Source of the DNA: an uncultured Clostridia bacterium
GTDB lineage: Bacteria > Bacillota > Clostridia > Lachnospirales > CAMVHY01
Length of the DNA stretch: 7,200 bases
Assembly (NCBI GenBank): GCA_947167415.1
Contig: CAMVHY010000069.1
Span: 1 to 7,200 of the forward strand
Direction of reading: 5' to 3'
Each line of letters opens with the position of its first letter. Within the stretch, counting starts at the first letter, position 1. The notes below the pieces were generated by a model. The model was given only the letters and a program-made list of their open reading frames with translations, had not been told where the DNA came from and searched no databases. Below, in pieces: positions 5,992 to 7,200 of this stretch. Made by a program: the position numbers and the translations under genes.

Positions 5992-6981
5992 ATGAGTGAA
6001 GAAGCAAAAGAGATTACGGTGAAGGTGAAATATGATCCAAATAAAGATGATACGATTGAGGTAAAAATAAATCCGAACGCCACAGTGTCAAAGCTTGAAG
6101 AAAAAGTCCAAGATGCGCTTAAGGACTTTAATAATATTCCGGTGGAACTTTTGAAGTTTAATGGGCAAGAGCTAGACGATAAAAACAAAACACTAAAAGA
6201 ACTTGGCATTATAAATGGTAGTGAAATTGAAAATGAAAACCGGGTGGTGTTGATAAAGACCCTTACTGGTCAAACGATTTATATAACCTGTGATGAAAAT
6301 ACCACAGTAAGAGAATTTCTCAAAAAGCTGAAGGGCAAAAATCTAAGGGTTGGTTATATCAGGCTTGTGTTTGCAGGTAAATTCTTGCAAAGATCAACAT
6401 TAGACCAGAAATTATTGAGTTGCCAAATAGGTACAAGCAGTATCAACTATGGTACTACTTTGCGTTTAATACTAGCATTAGAAGAGAATAAAAACAGTGA
6501 CGTGGTATTTGACTTAAATAACTTAGAGGAGAGTAAAAATTCGAATTTAGTTAAAGTGTCAGAAACATTGGAAACAGATAACAATGTATTTAACTTAGAA
6601 AGATTGGATAACAATCTGAGAATTAGCTCGGACTCAAAAAAAGAAAGTAAAAATTCGAATTACCCTCTGCTCAGAATAATAGTTAGTATAGCCGATTTAC
6701 TTTTATTGGCGGCTGCAGTGGCTACTTTTTTATTATATTTTTTATCGAGCTTAAGTTTATCTATTGCGATCCCAATTGTTTTAACTGTTTTGTTTGTAAT
6801 TGACACTATTTTATTTTTTGGATGGAATACAATCTTGCCTGACAACTGTCTGAAAAAACCAGATTTAGGAATCGATCTTGGTGAAGAAAATAAGGATAAA
6901 ATTAAAGAAACAGAAAACGATGAAAAAAACAATCCAAAAGTAGAAAACAAAGAAAAAGAAGAAGAAAACAAAGACAACTAG
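5992..6981 (+). CDS. Double ubiquitin-like domain protein with membrane hairpin
   Basis: The 329-residue protein has no recognised named family. UBL1 (about residues 7-80) shows the ubiquitin fold pattern, including LLKFNGQELDDKNKTLKELGI (split here at positions 53-73). UBL2 (about 84-163) is strikingly like eukaryotic ubiquitin: IKTLTGQTI at 88-96, RLVFAGKFL at 124-132 and TLRLILAL at 156-163. Counting from ubiquitin, L8/I44/V70 become L91/V126/I160 and Lys48 becomes K130. There is no Gly-Gly after UBL2; the chain runs on into an Asn/Ser/Glu linker (164-222) with an internal repeat, then NYPLLRII and two membrane helices (about 229-252 and 254-276), GW, and a Lys/Glu/Asn-rich tail (279-329). 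No signal peptide is present. The ATG at 5992 has GGAGG 8 bases upstream; the in-frame TTG at 5953 is rejected. YukD/EsaB-like type VII secretion UBLs are an alternative relation, but the ubiquitin signatures favour a eukaryotic-type origin or mimicry. Confidence 0.88.
   Translation: MSEEAKEITVKVKYDPNKDDTIEVKINPNATVSKLEEKVQDALKDFNNIPVELLKFNGQELDDKNKTLKELGIINGSEIENENRVVLIKTLTGQTIYITCDENTTVREFLKKLKGKNLRVGYIRLVFAGKFLQRSTLDQKLLSCQIGTSSINYGTTLRLILALEENKNSDVVFDLNNLEESKNSNLVKVSETLETDNNVFNLERLDNNLRISSDSKKESKNSNYPLLRIIVSIADLLLLAAAVATFLLYFLSSLSLSIAIPIVLTVLFVIDTILFFGWNTILPDNCLKKPDLGIDLGEENKDKIKETENDEKNNPKVENKEKEEENKDN
6532..6547 (+). repeat. Short direct repeat in the linker, first copy
   Basis: AGTAAAAATTCGAATT recurs at 6646-6661, in the same reading frame, giving ESKNSN twice (about residues 179-184 and 218-223). 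The surrounding VFDLNNL and VFNLERL segments also resemble each other, which points to an internal duplication of the linker. Confidence 0.7.
6646..6661 (+). repeat. Short direct repeat in the linker, second copy
   Basis: Second copy of the 16-base repeat, placed directly before the first membrane helix of the protein. Confidence 0.7.
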
Positions 6982-7010
6982 GTATCATAAAAATATGAAA
7001 TTAACAATTG

Positions 7011-7045
7011 ATTCATCTAAAATTTAGTAGTTTTGCTTGATGAAT
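7011..7045 (+). other. Possible hairpin after the second UBL gene
   Basis: ATTCATC (7011-7017) can pair with GATGAAT (7039-7045) over a 21-base loop. It lies between the stop of the UBL gene and the terminator and might protect the 3' end of the mRNA. It is AT-rich and could be chance. The rest of 6982-7050 shows no gene; the short ATG frame at 6995 is only ten codons. Confidence 0.3.
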
Positions 7046-7051
7046 AAAAAG

Positions 7052-7088
7052 ATAAAGACGAACAAGTTGCTGGCTTTATTTTTTTTTT
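7052..7088 (+). terminator. Probable intrinsic terminator after the second UBL gene
   Basis: ATAAAG (7052-7057) pairs with CTTTAT (7074-7079) and is followed by a run of ten T residues (7079-7088). The stem is short and AT-rich with a 16-base loop, so it is weaker than the other two terminators, but the position and T-run fit. Confidence 0.55.
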
Positions 7089-7200
7089 CTGATAAAATAA
7101 TTTATAAGGGAATTAATTTTTATAGAAAAATTTAAATTACCTTTTGACAAATAAAAAATCTTGGTTTAAAATAAATATTGGGGAGAGTAAAAAAGACGTC
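7084..7200 (+). repeat. Promoter-leader repeat, right copy
   Basis: Ungapped match to 5031-5147, ending at the window edge in the same GACGTC. In the left copy a UBL gene follows, so another member of the family probably starts within the next 50-150 bases beyond the window. Confidence 0.85.
7144..7172 (+). promoter_or_regulatory. Strong sigma-A-like promoter at the right edge
   Basis: TTGACA (7144-7149), 17 bases, TAAAAT (7167-7172), the same hexamers and spacing as 5091-5119. The spacer differs at two positions only. It would drive a gene beyond the right edge. Confidence 0.85.

Noticed and set aside
5393..6977. Minus-strand open frames at 5393-5791, 5707-5889, 5889-6209 and 6660-6977
   Set aside because: They are Ser/Phe/Leu-rich shadows of Lys/Glu/Asn-rich plus-strand coding DNA, have no ribosome binding sites and no recognisable motifs.
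1..7200. CRISPR array, tRNA, rRNA, insertion sequence or integrase
   Set aside because: No regularly spaced repeats, cloverleaf-like segments, rRNA blocks or transposase-like proteins were seen; the repeats present are explained by the cat and UBL duplications.

Overview
The window is very AT-rich (tracts of A and T dominate even inside genes), with strong GGAGG-type ribosome binding sites, sigma-A-like promoters and U-tract terminators. It carries a GdpP-type c-di-AMP phosphodiesterase next to a MazG-like protein of the clostridial kind. This suggests a low-GC Bacillota (Firmicutes) genome. TGA is used as a stop and TGG for Trp, so this is the standard bacterial code and not the Mycoplasma code. 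The ubiquitin-like genes at the right end hint at life with a eukaryotic host, but that is inference.

Left part (1-1652): a short hairpin, then an unrecognised coding remnant (95-596) that reads well only across a one-base frameshift. Next comes a broken 3' end of a chloramphenicol-acetyltransferase-like gene (614-752), followed by an intact copy (872-1531). The two copies and their downstream spacers are a tandem duplication. The broken copy has a nonsense codon and a 28-bp deletion that removes the catalytic His/Asp motif. As a result the intact cat-like gene and ychF have nearly the same upstream sequence.

Middle part (1653-4981): a tight housekeeping operon of ychF (Obg-family ATPase/GTPase), a MazG-like small protein and gdpP (membrane-bound DHH/DHHA1 c-di-AMP phosphodiesterase). 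It is closed by an intrinsic terminator.

Right part (4982-7200): the unusual region. Two paralogous genes encode ubiquitin-like (UBL) domain(s), a polar linker, a two-helix membrane hairpin and a charged tail. The second has two UBL domains. Its UBL2 keeps the KTLTG and RLxFAGK signatures of eukaryotic ubiquitin and residues equivalent to the L8/I44/V70 interaction patch, but has no C-terminal Gly-Gly. The first appears to have lost its proper N-terminus by a start-codon change and a frameshift. A strong promoter and leader (TTGACA-17-TAAAAT) precedes the first gene and is repeated, ungapped, 2053 bp later at the right edge. A further family member probably begins just outside the window, so this looks like an expanding tandem array of membrane-anchored ubiquitin-like proteins.
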